Shown: positions 15,976-25,917 of the stretch, piece after piece
How the letters are laid out: the number at the start of each line of letters is the position of its first letter
Position numbering within the stretch: position 1 is the first letter of the stretch
Source of the DNA: Thiotrichales bacterium
GTDB taxonomy: Bacteria; Pseudomonadota; Gammaproteobacteria; Francisellales; CACEW01
Direction: 5' to 3'
Assembly: GCA_947476405.1 (NCBI GenBank)
Contig: CANJQG010000005.1
Location: 1 to 64,000, forward strand
Length of the DNA: 64,000 nt
Made by a program: the position numbers and the translations under genes
The notes under the pieces: generated by a model
Seen by the model: only the letters and a program-made list of their open reading frames with translations
What the model was told of the DNA's origin: nothing
Database searches by the model: none

Positions 15976-16068
15976 TGGCGGAGAAGGAGGGATTCGAACC
16001 CTCGATGGAGCTTTTGACCCCATACTCCCTTAGCAGGGGAGCGCCTTCGACCACTCGGCCACTTCTCC
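15976..16068 (-). tRNA. tRNA-Ser (anticodon GCT)
   Basis: On the minus strand the sequence starts GGAGAAGTGGCCGAGTGG and ends in CTTCTCC plus one base and an encoded CCA. The acceptor stem pairs (GGAGAAG with CTTCTCC). The anticodon arm CTCCC-CTGCTAA-GGGAG gives anticodon GCT, which reads AGC and AGU. A long variable arm precedes the T arm GGGTTCGAATCCC, as in class II tRNAs. Total length is 93 bases with CCA. It is the probable attachment site of the neighbouring integrase. Confidence 0.95.
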
Positions 16069-16079
16069 GGATGGGGGCC

Positions 16080-16108
16080 ATTCTCTAGGAATCTTCTGTA
16101 AAAGTCAA
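16080..16108 (-). promoter_or_regulatory. Promoter of tRNA-Ser
   Basis: On the minus strand TTGACT (plus 16103-16108) and GAGAAT (plus 16080-16085) are spaced by 17 bases. A GC-rich stretch follows between the -10 and the tRNA 5' end at 16068, which is typical of stringently controlled stable RNA promoters. Confidence 0.6.
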
Positions 16109-16177
16109 GAGGGGCGTTGTTTTTAAATTGCACTTCTTGGATAATGGGGTTCTCATTGAGGGTTGATAGGGCTTGTA

Positions 16178-16537
16178 ATGGACGGATTTTCTGACAAAAT
16201 TGAGTTGCTTGGACTTGAGCATTTTAAAAAACATATTTTTATTTGTGCAGATTCCAGCAAAAATAAATGCTGTAGCCATGAACAAGGCCTTGAAGCTTTT
16301 GAATATTTGAAGCAACGCTTGGATGAATTGGGTCTGTCGGGTCAGGGTGGAATATTGCGCACTAAGGCTAATTGTCTCCGTTTTTGCATGAAAGGACCGA
16401 TTGTGGTGATTTATCCTGAGGGGGTGTGGTATCATTCGTGCTCACCGATGGTTTTGGAGAAAATTATTCAAGAGCATCTGATCGGTGGGCATATTGTGAA
16501 AGAATATTTGATTTTCGAGGCAGGGGCATCATGTTAG
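16178..16537 (+). CDS. Thioredoxin-like [2Fe-2S] ferredoxin
   Basis: The 119-aa protein has the pattern of thioredoxin-fold 2Fe-2S ferredoxins. The N-terminal strand HIFICADSS with a downstream Cys pair (KCC) and the segment [27 protein letters not shown] supply the cluster cysteines. The IYPEGVWY block is nearly invariant in the family. Its electron partner is unknown. I chose ATG 16178; TTG 16163 is possible but less natural. It overlaps the glucokinase gene by seven bases. Confidence 0.8.
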   Translation: MDGFSDKIELLGLEHFKKHIFICADSSKNKCCSHEQGLEAFEYLKQRLDELGLSGQGGILRTKANCLRFCMKGPIVVIYPEGVWYHSCSPMVLEKIIQEHLIGGHIVKEYLIFEAGASC

Positions 16538-17532
16538 TGTTATCAGGAGATATTGGCGGGACGAACAGTCGCCTGCAGTTGACGAATTTTGCATCAGAAA
16601 AACAGTTTGACGTGATGGCGCGTGAAGGGTTTTTAAATGCGGATTTTGATGATTTTTCACTGATTGTGCAGCAATTTTTAACGCAGCATAAAATTGTGTT
16701 TTCTGATGTGGAGCGTTGCTGTTTTGCAGTCGCAGGGCCGATTGTAGAAGGGGCGGTTAAGTTTACGAATTTGCCTTGGTTTATTTCGGAGGTGGCACTG
16801 AGGGATTCGGGTTTAAAACAGGTTAAGCTGATCAATGATTTTGAAGCCGTGGGTTATGGCGTCGATACTTTAAAGCCCGAGGCTTATCATGTTTTGCAAA
16901 AAGGTGAAAAACAAAATCATAAAGTGCGTGCGATTATGGGGGCGGGAACGGGGCTAGGTGTGGCGATTTCAGTGTTTTCTGGAACGCGTTATCAAGTGAT
17001 TCCAACGGAAGGCGGGCATGTTGATTTTGCGCCGACGGATGAAATGCAAATGGCGCTTTTAACGCATCTGCGTAAAAAGTTGCATCGTGTCTCTATAGAA
17101 CGCTTGGTCTCAGGGCAGGGGTTGGTTAATATTTATCAGTTTGTGCGTGAGCACCCCCTTTTTAATGAAACTGAACATCCGGAATTAAAGCGTATTTTGT
17201 TTCATACCTCAGACAAAGCCGCGGAGATCAGTCGATATGCGATTGAACAGCACGATCCCTTTGCCATGCATGCTTTAGACTTGTTTGTGAGAATTTATGG
17301 TGCCTGTGCGGGCAATCTCGCTTTAACAACTTTGCCCTATTCTGGCTTGTATATTGTAGGAGGCATCGCACCGAAATTATTGAAGCAATTGATGGATGGA
17401 CGTTTTTTACGTGCATTCAGTGATAAAGGGCGCATGTCTGATTTGTTAGCAAAAATTCCGATTTATGTCGTGATGGATACGGATATTGGGTTGCAAGGTG
17501 CCGCTAATTATGCCTGCTTTTACTTAAAATAA
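16531..17532 (+). CDS. glk: Glucokinase
   Basis: The 333-aa enzyme phosphorylates glucose to glucose-6-phosphate with ATP. It is of the Glk family rather than ROK. It shows [14 protein letters not shown] (phosphate 1 loop), [11 protein letters not shown] with the catalytic Asp, [11 protein letters not shown], and EGGHVDFAP with the glucose-binding Glu and His. The ATG at 16531 follows GAGGCAGGGG. The frame is open from 16426, but the added part lies inside the ferredoxin gene and lacks homology. Glycolysis, or trimming of sugar pools for the polysaccharide locus, is the expected role. Confidence 0.92.
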   Translation: MLVLSGDIGGTNSRLQLTNFASEKQFDVMAREGFLNADFDDFSLIVQQFLTQHKIVFSDVERCCFAVAGPIVEGAVKFTNLPWFISEVALRDSGLKQVKLINDFEAVGYGVDTLKPEAYHVLQKGEKQNHKVRAIMGAGTGLGVAISVFSGTRYQVIPTEGGHVDFAPTDEMQMALLTHLRKKLHRVSIERLVSGQGLVNIYQFVREHPLFNETEHPELKRILFHTSDKAAEISRYAIEQHDPFAMHALDLFVRIYGACAGNLALTTLPYSGLYIVGGIAPKLLKQLMDGRFLRAFSDKGRMSDLLAKIPIYVVMDTDIGLQGAANYACFYLK

Positions 17533-17540
17533 GGATTAAA

Positions 17541-18203
17541 ATGGAATCTCATATACTGTATCCAGAAGAAGCGCATACTGCGAGTATTATTTGGTTGCAT
17601 GGCCTGGGGGCGGATGGCTATGATTTTGCGCCTGTCGCGGAAGAGCTGGGTTTGTTGAAACACGGCGTGAAATTTATTTTTCCGCATGCGCCTGTGCGAC
17701 CGATCACCTTTAATATGGGGTTTGAAATGCGGGGCTGGTACGATATTATCACCTTGGATCGCGACAATTTTATCCATGATGTGGAAGGGATTGAAGCATC
17801 CAGTCGCTTTGTGCATCAATTAGTCGAGGAAGAATTACGCTTAGGAATTCCCGCCTCGAACATTATCCTGGTTGGGTTTTCTCAGGGAGGGGCGATTGCC
17901 TTATATGCCGGACTGACGGACGCTCATTCCTTGGGGGGAATTGTTGCACTTTCCACTTATTTGCCTGCGCCTGATGTGTTGCATGAAAAAAGAACTTTAT
18001 TTAAGCCGCCTATTTTGATGCAGCATGGGACGGAGGATATTGTAATTTTGCCGGCTTATGCTGAGTTAAGTTATGAATTGCTTCGTGAAATGGGCTATGC
18101 GCCTGAGTTGGACTTTTATCCGATTGGACATACGATTGATCGTGCGTTGCTGGATAGAATTCAGGCTTGGATTTTTGGTATACTGCGCATTCAGTTAGTT
18201 TAA
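17541..18203 (+). CDS. Carboxylesterase/phospholipase family alpha/beta hydrolase
   Basis: The 220-aa protein matches bacterial carboxylesterase II (EstB-like): IIWLHGLGADGYDFAPVAEEL (oxyanion hole), FPHAPVRPITFNMGFEMRGWYD, the nucleophile elbow GFSQGGAIAL, the Asp in HGTEDIVI and the His in YPIGHTI. It hydrolyses short-chain esters or lysophospholipids in the cytoplasm. It starts eight bases after glk and has a weak ribosome binding site (AAGGAT). Confidence 0.88.
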   Translation: MESHILYPEEAHTASIIWLHGLGADGYDFAPVAEELGLLKHGVKFIFPHAPVRPITFNMGFEMRGWYDIITLDRDNFIHDVEGIEASSRFVHQLVEEELRLGIPASNIILVGFSQGGAIALYAGLTDAHSLGGIVALSTYLPAPDVLHEKRTLFKPPILMQHGTEDIVILPAYAELSYELLREMGYAPELDFYPIGHTIDRALLDRIQAWIFGILRIQLV

Positions 18204-18216
18204 TGAGGGGTGAAAT

Positions 18217-18792
18217 ATGAAAGGAATTGTTTGGGTTGGGATTGCAATAGTGCTGATTTTTGTTTATATTATTAGTATTTATAATCGTTTAATTGCGATG
18301 ATTGAATCGGTTAGCAATAATCAAAAACAGATTGATATTCAATTGGATCGTCGTTATAAAGTGTTTCAGTCTTTGATTGAAGTCGTTAAAAAGTATATGG
18401 ATTATGAGCAAACGACGCTGAAAGATGTCGTTGCATTGCGGAATACTGCGGTTGCGGCGAAGAGTTCAGGCGATGCGACGGCTATGATGGCGGCTGAAAA
18501 TAAAATCTCAGGCATTGCTTCAGGATTAAATGTGGTATTTGAACAATATCCTGACTTAAAAGCCAATCAAAATGCCTTGCAATTGCAGGAAGAAATTGTT
18601 TCAACCGAAAATAAACTCGCGTTTGCTAAACAGGCTTTGAATGATAGCATTGAGCGGTATAATGCACAGAAAAAATCATTCTTTCAATCGATGGTTGTGT
18701 CGGTTTTTTCAAAATTGAATCAGGATTTTCCTTATTGGCAATTGGATGCGGATCAAGTTAAAACGCAAGAAGCCTATACGGTCAAGCTGTAA
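18217..18792 (+). CDS. lemA: LemA family protein
   Basis: The 191-aa protein has one N-terminal membrane anchor (about residues 4-22) and a long helical domain with YNRLIAMIESVSNNQKQIDIQLDRRYKVFQSLIEVVKKYMDYE-type heptads and the family motif FPYWQLDA near the end. LemA proteins are membrane helical bundles of unclear role, often encoded beside an M48 peptidase as here (three-base gap). The partner gene suggests a shared membrane quality-control task. Confidence 0.88.
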   Translation: MKGIVWVGIAIVLIFVYIISIYNRLIAMIESVSNNQKQIDIQLDRRYKVFQSLIEVVKKYMDYEQTTLKDVVALRNTAVAAKSSGDATAMMAAENKISGIASGLNVVFEQYPDLKANQNALQLQEEIVSTENKLAFAKQALNDSIERYNAQKKSFFQSMVVSVFSKLNQDFPYWQLDADQVKTQEAYTVKL

Positions 18793-18795
18793 AAT

Positions 18796-19833
18796 ATGAC
18801 GGATCAATTTGAAACAGGTGCAGCGGATTGGCGGAAAGTGCTGCGTCAAAATACTCAGCGAACGCGCCTGGTTATCCTGACTTATTTGCTGATATACGGT
18901 TTTGTTGGGCTGCTGTTAGATACGTATTTTCACATGCGCTTGTATCCAGGGGTGAGCGTAGGTCAGATGATCGAGATGCTGCTGACTTTTCAGGTCATGC
19001 CGACCTGTACTTTATTGGCGCTGGCCATTGCGGCCATCTGTGTTGTTGTCACCTATTCTTTTTATGACAAGCTGATGTTATTGGGTACGGAATATTTTGA
19101 AATCTCGCCCCAAACCGCGCGTACGCTTTTGGATACGCAAGTTTATAATGTGATTGATGAAATGCGAATTGCAGCGGGTCTCCGTTTTATGCCGAAAGTG
19201 TTTATGATTGAAGCCGATTATATGAATGCTTTTGCAAGTGGTTTTAGTGAAGCGTCTGCCATGATTGCCATTACGCGCGGTCTGGCTGAGAAATTAGATC
19301 GAGCGGAATTGCAGGCGGTTTTGGCCCATGAACTTTCGCATATTCGGCATTTGGATATCAAATTAACGTTATTTGCAGCGGTGTTGAGTAATTTGATTTT
19401 AATGCTGATTGATATGTTGTTTTGGTCCATGTTATTTAGTGGAAATCAGCGTGATGAACGCGATCGTGGCGGTAATCAATTATTTATGATTGTGATGGTA
19501 TTGCGCTATGCGCTACCCTTGATTACGGTGATGTTGTCGCTTTATTTGAGCCGTACGCGTGAGTTTATGGCGGATAGTGGAGCGGTGGAGCTGATGCGTG
19601 ATAATCAGCCTCTAGGGCGTGCTTTGATGAAAATCAGTGAAGATCATGTTGGACATCAGGCCCAATACAGTGTGGATTATCAAAAAACGGCGCATGAAAA
19701 TGTGCGTCGGGCAGCTTATATTTATGATCCCTCTCAGGCCGGAATTAGTGCGGGGGGCTCTATGAATGCGCTATTTTCAACCCATCCTCAAATCAAAGAG
19801 CGTCTTAAAGCGATTGGTATTACTTTGCGTTAG
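18796..19833 (+). CDS. M48 family membrane zinc metalloprotease (HtpX-like)
   Basis: The 345-aa protein has two N-terminal membrane segments (about residues 25-48 and 70-90). The active site AVLAHELSHIRH (HExxH) binds zinc, two further membrane segments follow, and REFMADSGAVEL contains the third ligand Glu. This is the HtpX/M48B arrangement, which degrades misfolded membrane proteins. It is longer than HtpX of E. coli (293), and LemA-linked members form a separate branch, so I do not name it htpX. Confidence 0.85.
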   Translation: MTDQFETGAADWRKVLRQNTQRTRLVILTYLLIYGFVGLLLDTYFHMRLYPGVSVGQMIEMLLTFQVMPTCTLLALAIAAICVVVTYSFYDKLMLLGTEYFEISPQTARTLLDTQVYNVIDEMRIAAGLRFMPKVFMIEADYMNAFASGFSEASAMIAITRGLAEKLDRAELQAVLAHELSHIRHLDIKLTLFAAVLSNLILMLIDMLFWSMLFSGNQRDERDRGGNQLFMIVMVLRYALPLITVMLSLYLSRTREFMADSGAVELMRDNQPLGRALMKISEDHVGHQAQYSVDYQKTAHENVRRAAYIYDPSQAGISAGGSMNALFSTHPQIKERLKAIGITLR

Positions 19834-19886
19834 GCTGCTCTTCCTGTAAGATGGATGTCATTTCCAGATTAGATTAAAAGAGATTT

Positions 19887-20669
19887 ATGCATCCACAAGT
19901 TAATATTGCAGTTCGAGCCGCGCGTCGTGCGGGAGACATTATTCTACGGGCATTGGATCGCCTCGAGAGCTTGAAAATTCATGAGAAAGGCCACAATGAT
20001 TTTGTGACAGAGATTGATCTTCAAGTCGAACAGGCCATGATTGAAATCATTGCGGGGGCTTATCCGCAAGATAGCTTTCTGACTGAAGAGCAGGGTGAGA
20101 TTTGGAAGGATGATCCAGACCAGATCTGGGTGATTGATCCGATTGATGGGACTTTGAATTTTTTACATGGTTTTCCACATTTTGCAGTCTCTATTGCGAA
20201 AAAAGTCAATGGACGTGTGGAACATGGTGTTATTTATAATCCAGTTACACAAGATATTTTTACAGCAACACGTGGGGAAGGTGCCAGTTTAAATGCATCG
20301 CGGCGTTTGCGTGTGTCCAAACGGGCTCAATTAAGTGGTGCTTTGATTGCGACAAATCTGCCTCGAGCCGAAGGGGAGCAGGCTGCTTATCAGGAATTCC
20401 TAGAAGCGACATTGCCAGAAGTGGGGGCTTTTCGCAGAACGGGCTCCACCGTACTTGATTTGGCTTATGTGGCTGCAGGTCATTTAGATGCAGCAATTTG
20501 TGTCGGTTTTAAAGAGTGGGATGTCGCAGCTGGGATTTTAATTGTTCGTGAAGCGGGTGGAATGGTCACAGACTTCAAAGGCGGGGATCATGTCTTGAAA
20601 GAAAACCGTTTTTTAGCCAGTAATCCTAAGCAAATGAAAGCCTTATTACCGCATCTTAAAAATTTATAG
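19887..20669 (+). CDS. suhB: Inositol-1-monophosphatase SuhB
   Basis: The 260-aa enzyme has the inositol monophosphatase signatures: [14 protein letters not shown], the metal-binding [19 protein letters not shown] and [15 protein letters not shown]. It dephosphorylates myo-inositol phosphates, and in gammaproteobacteria it also takes part in rRNA transcription antitermination. It has its own 53-base upstream gap, and a GAGA motif precedes the ATG. Confidence 0.92.
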   Translation: MHPQVNIAVRAARRAGDIILRALDRLESLKIHEKGHNDFVTEIDLQVEQAMIEIIAGAYPQDSFLTEEQGEIWKDDPDQIWVIDPIDGTLNFLHGFPHFAVSIAKKVNGRVEHGVIYNPVTQDIFTATRGEGASLNASRRLRVSKRAQLSGALIATNLPRAEGEQAAYQEFLEATLPEVGAFRRTGSTVLDLAYVAAGHLDAAICVGFKEWDVAAGILIVREAGGMVTDFKGGDHVLKENRFLASNPKQMKALLPHLKNL

Positions 20670-20691
20670 CCTAATGAAAGAGGAGAAGAAG

Positions 20692-21780
20692 ATGTCCAGT
20701 TCTAACTACGATAGTGCTTTACAAAAAGGGGCAACCGGTCTTGAAAATTTAGACATGGGTGCAGCGCGGATTCGTGTAGATGATAAAAAAATAATCAATT
20801 GTCGTGCAGACTTGAATCAGCTTTTTCCGTTGAAATATGATTGGGCTTGGCAAAAATATTTAGATGCCTGTACGAATCATTGGATGCCTCAAGAAATGAA
20901 TATGGCGGCCGATATTGCCCTCTGGAAAGATCCAAATGGATTAACGGATGATGAGCGCTTGATTTTAAAACGTGCTTTAGGTTTTTTCTCGACAGCGGAT
21001 TCTTTGGTTGCGAATAATCTGGTCTTGGCCGTCTATCGCCATGTGACGAATCCTGAGTGTCGTCAGTATATTCTGCGTCAGTCTTTTGAGGAGGCGCTGC
21101 ATACGCACAGCTACACCTATATCATCGAAAGTTTAGGCCTGGATCAAAGCGAAATGTTTAATATGTATCGCGAGATCCCCTCCATTCATGATAAAGCAGT
21201 CTGGTCTTTGAAGTATACACAATCGATTGCAGACCCTTATTTTTCAACTGGAACTCCTGAAGCAGATCAGCAATTTTTGCGTGATTTGATTGCATTTTAT
21301 GTGATTTTTGAAGGGATTTTCTTTTATGTCGGTTTTGTGCAGATTCTTTCTTTTGGGCGTCGCAATATGATGACGGGAACCGCAGAGCAGATCCAGTATA
21401 TTCTACGTGATGAATCCATGCATTTGAATTTTGGGATTGATGTAATTAATCAAATCAAGTTTGAAAATCCCAATGTCTGGACCTCCGAATTCCAAGAGCA
21501 GGCGCGTGCAATGATTATCGAGGCAACCGAATTAGAATGCCGTTATGCAATTGATACCATGCCTCGTGGCGTTTTGGGACTAAATGCGCCGATGTTTCGC
21601 GAATACATGCAGTTTATTGCGAATCGTCGTTGTCAACAAATCGGCCTAAAACCGGTTTACCCCGATACGGATAATCCTTTCCCCTGGATGAGCGAAGTCA
21701 TCGATTTGAAAAAAGAGAAAAACTTTTTCGAAACACGGGTGACCGAATATAAAGTCGGTGGTGCACTCAACTGGGATTAA
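20692..21780 (+). CDS. nrdB: Ribonucleotide-diphosphate reductase subunit beta
   Basis: The 362-aa protein is the radical-generating subunit of class I ribonucleotide reductase, which makes deoxyribonucleotides. [18 protein letters not shown] carries a Glu and a His iron ligand and the Tyr at the position of the E. coli radical Tyr122. [13 protein letters not shown] and [10 protein letters not shown] supply the other Glu and His ligands. The ATG at 20692 has a perfect GAGGAGAAG site. An ATG at 20674 in frame is rejected because the site lies downstream of it. nrdA is not in the window. Confidence 0.93.
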   Translation: MSSSNYDSALQKGATGLENLDMGAARIRVDDKKIINCRADLNQLFPLKYDWAWQKYLDACTNHWMPQEMNMAADIALWKDPNGLTDDERLILKRALGFFSTADSLVANNLVLAVYRHVTNPECRQYILRQSFEEALHTHSYTYIIESLGLDQSEMFNMYREIPSIHDKAVWSLKYTQSIADPYFSTGTPEADQQFLRDLIAFYVIFEGIFFYVGFVQILSFGRRNMMTGTAEQIQYILRDESMHLNFGIDVINQIKFENPNVWTSEFQEQARAMIIEATELECRYAIDTMPRGVLGLNAPMFREYMQFIANRRCQQIGLKPVYPDTDNPFPWMSEVIDLKKEKNFFETRVTEYKVGGALNWD

Positions 21781-21787
21781 CGAGCCA

Positions 21788-23176
21788 TTAATATTTTTTA
21801 GGGCTCTTCCGACCGCTCCGTTCTTGACGGGGGGTCAGGGTTTTATGTTTATCACGATAGGGGTTGACTGAAGTTTTGCATTCGATCCGTACCGGCGTGC
21901 CAATCAGCTTTAAGTGTTTACAATAAAAGCGCTCTAGATATTTTAAATAGCTTGAGGGAAGGCTTTCCAGCTGGTTACCGTGAATCACGAGTGTTGGTGG
22001 ATTGTGGCCTCCGCAATGGACATATTTGAGTTTGATTCGGCGGCCATGCACCATTGGTGGATTGTATTCTATCACCGCACGTTCGAGGAGTTCTGTTAAA
22101 AGCGGCGTCGGCATGTCCACCATGCTGGATGCATACGCACGTTTGACGGCATCAAACAAAAGTCCGATATTGGTGCCATGCATTGCAGAGATAAAATAGG
22201 TTTCAGCAAAATCAACAAAAGCCATTCGGCGGTCAATTTCATCCTTGACATGATTGCGTTGATCTTCAGACAGTCCATCCCATTTATTGACGGCAAAGAC
22301 CAGCGAGCGACCGCTTTCAATGACAAAATCCAAGAGGTGTAAGTCTTGATCTGTCAGGCCCTCCTGTGCATCGACTAAAAAAATGACCACATTAGCGTCT
22401 GCAATGGCTTGTAAGGTTTTAATGACAGAGAATTTTTCGACGGTTTGGCTGATACGCCCGCGACGACGAACGCCTGCGGTATCAATCAGGGTAAATTCAT
22501 CATTGTGATGCGTAAAAGGAATATACACGCTATCACGTGTGGTGCCAGGCATATCACAGACAATGACGCGCTCTTCGCCTAACATACGATTGGTGAGGGT
22601 GGATTTTCCGACATTGGGGCGACCCACCAGGGCCATCTTAATGCCGCGAATTTCTTCAGGGTGTGTCGTGGTTTCAATTTTCAAATCACCGAGCAAGGCC
22701 TCTGCTTTATGAAGCATGGCTTGGAGATATTTTTTATGGGATGCAGAGACGCCAATCGGTTCCCCTAAGCCTAATTCATAAAATTCAGCCAAAGCGGTAT
22801 TTTCATTGACGGTATCGACTTTATTGGCAATCAAAAGAATGGGTTTCGCTGTTTTACGCAGCATTCCAGTAATGGCCAAATCTTCAGGAGTAATGCCTGC
22901 TTTGGCATCCACAACAAAGAGCAAAATATCCGCTTCTTCAATCGCGGTTTTGGCAGACTCTACAATAAAATGGGCAATCCCATCGGCTTCTGTCACCATC
23001 CCGCCTGTATCGATGATGATAAAAGGGATGTCTCCAATTTTGACTTCACCGTATTGGCGATCACGGGTTACGCCGGGTTCATCTGCAACTAGGGCCTGTC
23101 GACTGCGTGTGAGCACATTGAATAGAGAGGATTTTCCCACATTGGGGCGGCCAATAATGGCAAGAGTGGGGATCAT
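21788..23176 (-). CDS. der: Ribosome biogenesis GTPase Der (EngA)
   Basis: The 462-aa protein has two tandem GTPase domains, each with a P loop (GRPNVGKSSLFN near residue 9 and GRPNVGKSTLTN near 185), a DTGG/DTAG switch II motif and an NKxD motif (NKVD, NKWD). A C-terminal KH-like domain (YVHCGGHNPPTLVIHGNQ) completes it. It acts in 50S subunit assembly. It overlaps bamB by four bases in the conserved order yfgM-bamB-der. Confidence 0.96.
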   Translation of the reverse strand: MIPTLAIIGRPNVGKSSLFNVLTRSRQALVADEPGVTRDRQYGEVKIGDIPFIIIDTGGMVTEADGIAHFIVESAKTAIEEADILLFVVDAKAGITPEDLAITGMLRKTAKPILLIANKVDTVNENTALAEFYELGLGEPIGVSASHKKYLQAMLHKAEALLGDLKIETTTHPEEIRGIKMALVGRPNVGKSTLTNRMLGEERVIVCDMPGTTRDSVYIPFTHHNDEFTLIDTAGVRRRGRISQTVEKFSVIKTLQAIADANVVIFLVDAQEGLTDQDLHLLDFVIESGRSLVFAVNKWDGLSEDQRNHVKDEIDRRMAFVDFAETYFISAMHGTNIGLLFDAVKRAYASSMVDMPTPLLTELLERAVIEYNPPMVHGRRIKLKYVHCGGHNPPTLVIHGNQLESLPSSYLKYLERFYCKHLKLIGTPVRIECKTSVNPYRDKHKTLTPRQERSGRKSPKKY

Positions 23177-24330
23177 TGTTGTCCTTTAATTTGGAGGGCG
23201 GTGATGCGACCATCATTACTGGTCACAATCAGAATATTGCTATTATAAACAATGGGTGCGGCGCGAATGCCTTCGCTGGAAACATTAATACGTGCGAGTT
23301 CATGCCCATCATTCATTGCTAAAAAATGAACATAGCCCGCATAGTCACCGACAATCACCGTGTTATTCAGGATAGCTGGCGCGCTGACAAAGCGATATTG
23401 AAAGGCTTTTTGCTGCCAGAGCACCTGTCCTGTACTTTCATCCAGCGCATCCACAGTGCCGGTTTCAGTGGTAATGAAAATTTTATTGTTGGCCACCGCA
23501 GGGGCTTCAAAGGAAGAGCGTTTTTTCTGCCAAATAAGGTGTCCATCCGGTGCATTAATGGCGGTCACACTGCCATGATAAGACGTGGCAAAAATCGCAC
23601 CATTATCTTGAACAGGTGTTCCATCCAAATCCACTAAATTATTGACCATGTCAGGACTGCTGGGGATGGCGACGGGAATTTGCCAGGTTTCAGTCCCCTG
23701 ATATAAATCATATGCGCCCATTTGTCCATTATCAAAGCCCACATAAACACTTCCGTTATAAATGAGGGGGCTGCTATTGCCATAAAGGCTTAAATTGGGG
23801 GAGGTATTATCGCTGGACCAGAGCATTTTCCCAGTATCGCTAGCAAAGGCTTCAACCGTGGAATTATGTGCTTGGATAACGACTGCATCGCTCACAGCAG
23901 CAGGCGCACCTAAAATAATGCTGGGTAAGGCAACCTGCCATTGAATCTGACCTGTTTGGGTGCTTAAAGCATAGAGCGTTCCATCCGTTGTTCCGATAAA
24001 AATGTCATCCGCATTGAGCGCAGGGATTGCGCTGGTATGACCGGAAAGGCGGGTTTGCCAAAGTACTTTGCCATTGCTGGGGTTCATCATCACCACTTTA
24101 CCATGATAGCCGGAACTAACCAGCATATTATTATACAAAGCAGAGCCTAATTTAAAATATTGACCATCTGTCCCGACGGTGGGTTTACTTGACCAAAGTG
24201 TTTTAACTTGAATATCAGCAGGAATAATCGTCGATAAGGGAGTTGGCGGCGGTGTATTATCTTTAGTGCAGGCGCTTAATATCAATACAAGTGGGAGAAA
24301 TGCAAGCTGTGCTATTTGTGTGCGGGTCAT
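23173..24330 (-). CDS. bamB: Outer membrane protein assembly factor BamB
   Basis: The 385-aa lipoprotein has a lipobox (LILSAC near residue 21) and eight PQQ-like beta-propeller blades, seen as repeated GKVLWQT, GQIQWQV, GKMLWSS and GQVLWQQ motifs. It binds BamA POTRA domains and helps outer membrane proteins fold. It overlaps yfgM and der by four bases each, so the three are co-translated. Confidence 0.95.
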   Translation of the reverse strand: MTRTQIAQLAFLPLVLILSACTKDNTPPPTPLSTIIPADIQVKTLWSSKPTVGTDGQYFKLGSALYNNMLVSSGYHGKVVMMNPSNGKVLWQTRLSGHTSAIPALNADDIFIGTTDGTLYALSTQTGQIQWQVALPSIILGAPAAVSDAVVIQAHNSTVEAFASDTGKMLWSSDNTSPNLSLYGNSSPLIYNGSVYVGFDNGQMGAYDLYQGTETWQIPVAIPSSPDMVNNLVDLDGTPVQDNGAIFATSYHGSVTAINAPDGHLIWQKKRSSFEAPAVANNKIFITTETGTVDALDESTGQVLWQQKAFQYRFVSAPAILNNTVIVGDYAGYVHFLAMNDGHELARINVSSEGIRAAPIVYNSNILIVTSNDGRITALQIKGQQ

Positions 24331-24962
24331 GAAGAGGCTCCTAGACTATTTAATCTTTCCATGGCCATTTGGGTGACAATTGGATCGTTTTTGGATGCGT
24401 TGATGGCGGTGCTAAAGTTTTTTCTGGCCAGTACGAGATTCCCTTCTTGAAGATTTCCTTCGCCCGTTAATAAAGCGTAAGTACCGACAAAACCAGCGGG
24501 TGGTTTTTTCAAAATACTGATCGCCATTTTAGGATTGTTATTTGCAAGATAAACACGTGCTAAACGCAGGCTGATAATAGGGGTTAAGCTATTGTGGCTA
24601 TTTTGAGCAAGTGTTTCTTTTAAAATGGATGCCGCATCTGCAAGCCTATTTTGCTGGACTGCGATCCCTGCTAAATTTAATTTTGCCAATGAGGCATAGA
24701 CGGTCCCTCGATTATTTTTAATGATGTTCTGGCTTTCAGCTGAAATTGTTGCAGTCGTTGCTCCATTTTGCATGCTTGTCAGCAACGCGGAATAAGCAAT
24801 GGAAGCATTTTGATTGGCTGTTGCTTCATGTTTTTGAATGATGTTATAGGCGCCAAAAGCGAGTGCAACTGCAATCAATGCTAATACAAAAAGGGTGCTG
24901 TATTTTTTAATAAAATTCTTTACGATATCCGCGCGATCTTGGTCATTTAACTCATATTCCAT
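24327..24962 (-). CDS. yfgM: YfgM-like periplasmic TPR protein
   Basis: The 211-aa protein starts with a cytoplasmic MEYELNDQDRADIVKNFIKKY segment and a membrane anchor (about residues 22-42). A periplasmic tetratricopeptide domain follows. This is the YfgM/DUF2133 layout, a partner of PpiD and the SecYEG translocon. I use the ATG at 24962, which follows AGAGGA; a TTG at 24983 is possible. In many relatives hisS is upstream, but here the rmuC group is. Confidence 0.88.
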   Translation of the reverse strand: MEYELNDQDRADIVKNFIKKYSTLFVLALIAVALAFGAYNIIQKHEATANQNASIAYSALLTSMQNGATTATISAESQNIIKNNRGTVYASLAKLNLAGIAVQQNRLADAASILKETLAQNSHNSLTPIISLRLARVYLANNNPKMAISILKKPPAGFVGTYALLTGEGNLQEGNLVLARKNFSTAINASKNDPIVTQMAMERLNSLGASS

Positions 24963-25020
24963 TTGAATTGATCCTCTTTTCAAAAAAGTGCTGCAAGTTT
25001 AGCATTAAATCTTTCATTTG

Positions 25021-25917
25021 TCACACATCAACGCGTTCTATTTTTTGAAATTTATCTGTTATTTTTTTTGCAGAGATATTGACCTCGCGGACATCTTCAT
25101 TGGCTTGTTCGATGTGGCGTTGGAGTTGGTCCATGCGACGTTGAAAGCGTTCGAAATCTTCGCCTAATTTGAGCAGATGTTCGCGGATCAAGTGGACGTG
25201 CTTTTGGGTGGCTTGATCTTTAAGAACGGCTTGAGCTGTGGTGAGAACTGCCATCATCGTGGTTGGAGAGGTCAACCAGACGCATTTTTTTTGTGCATAA
25301 TCAATCAAGTCATAGAAGTGATTATGGATGTCTGCAAAAATCGCTTCAGCAGGTAAAAATAAGATCGCCCCACTTGAGGTGATGCCTGGGAGAATATATT
25401 TTTGTGCAATATCATCAATATGTTTTTTCATGTCCCGAATAAAGGCTTGTTCCAAGGGTTTTTTTTGATTGGGGGATGCATCCACATAGCGGCGATAATT
25501 TTCTAAGGGGAACTTGGCATCAATCGCGAGTTTTCCCGTGGGTTCGGGTAGGAGTAACAGGCAGTCGACGCGAGTGCCATTGGGGAGTTCAGCCTGTAAT
25601 TGAAAATGCGCCTCGGGGAGCATGTTTCTGACAATATTCGCCAATTGGACTTCGCCAAAAGCACCTCGGGTTTTTTTATCATTGAGGAGCATATTGAGGC
25701 TTAGGACTTCACCAGAGAGTTCAGACATTTTTTGTTGAGCCTGATCAATTAAGGCCAGGCGGGTGATCACATCACTAAAAGTGAGCGATGTTTTTTCGGT
25801 ATTGTCGCTCAGTTGAATTTGAATTTGCTTTTTGAGGTCGTCGATTTTATAGAGCGTAAAAAATAACACAGCCAAAAAGAAAATAACCAGCACAATGAGT
25901 AAAGCAGTTGTCGTCAT
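25021..25917 (-). CDS. rmuC: DNA recombination protein RmuC
   Basis: The 298-aa protein has an N-terminal membrane helix, a coiled coil and the RmuC nuclease-like core: RGAFGEVQLANIVRNMLPE, VDCLLLLP, LAIDAKFPLENYRRYVDA (DxK-like site) and a C-terminal helical region. It limits inversions and works with recombination in E. coli. It is shorter than E. coli RmuC (475) because the coiled coil is brief. It overlaps the HlyD-type gene by four bases. Confidence 0.88.
   Translation of the reverse strand: MTTTALLIVLVIFFLAVLFFTLYKIDDLKKQIQIQLSDNTEKTSLTFSDVITRLALIDQAQQKMSELSGEVLSLNMLLNDKKTRGAFGEVQLANIVRNMLPEAHFQLQAELPNGTRVDCLLLLPEPTGKLAIDAKFPLENYRRYVDASPNQKKPLEQAFIRDMKKHIDDIAQKYILPGITSSGAILFLPAEAIFADIHNHFYDLIDYAQKKCVWLTSPTTMMAVLTTAQAVLKDQATQKHVHLIREHLLKLGEDFERFQRRMDQLQRHIEQANEDVREVNISAKKITDKFQKIERVDV

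Noticed and set aside
21781..21825. Terminator hairpin between nrdB and der
   Set aside because: GAGCC and GGCTC can pair, but the loop is long and the stem has only five pairs.
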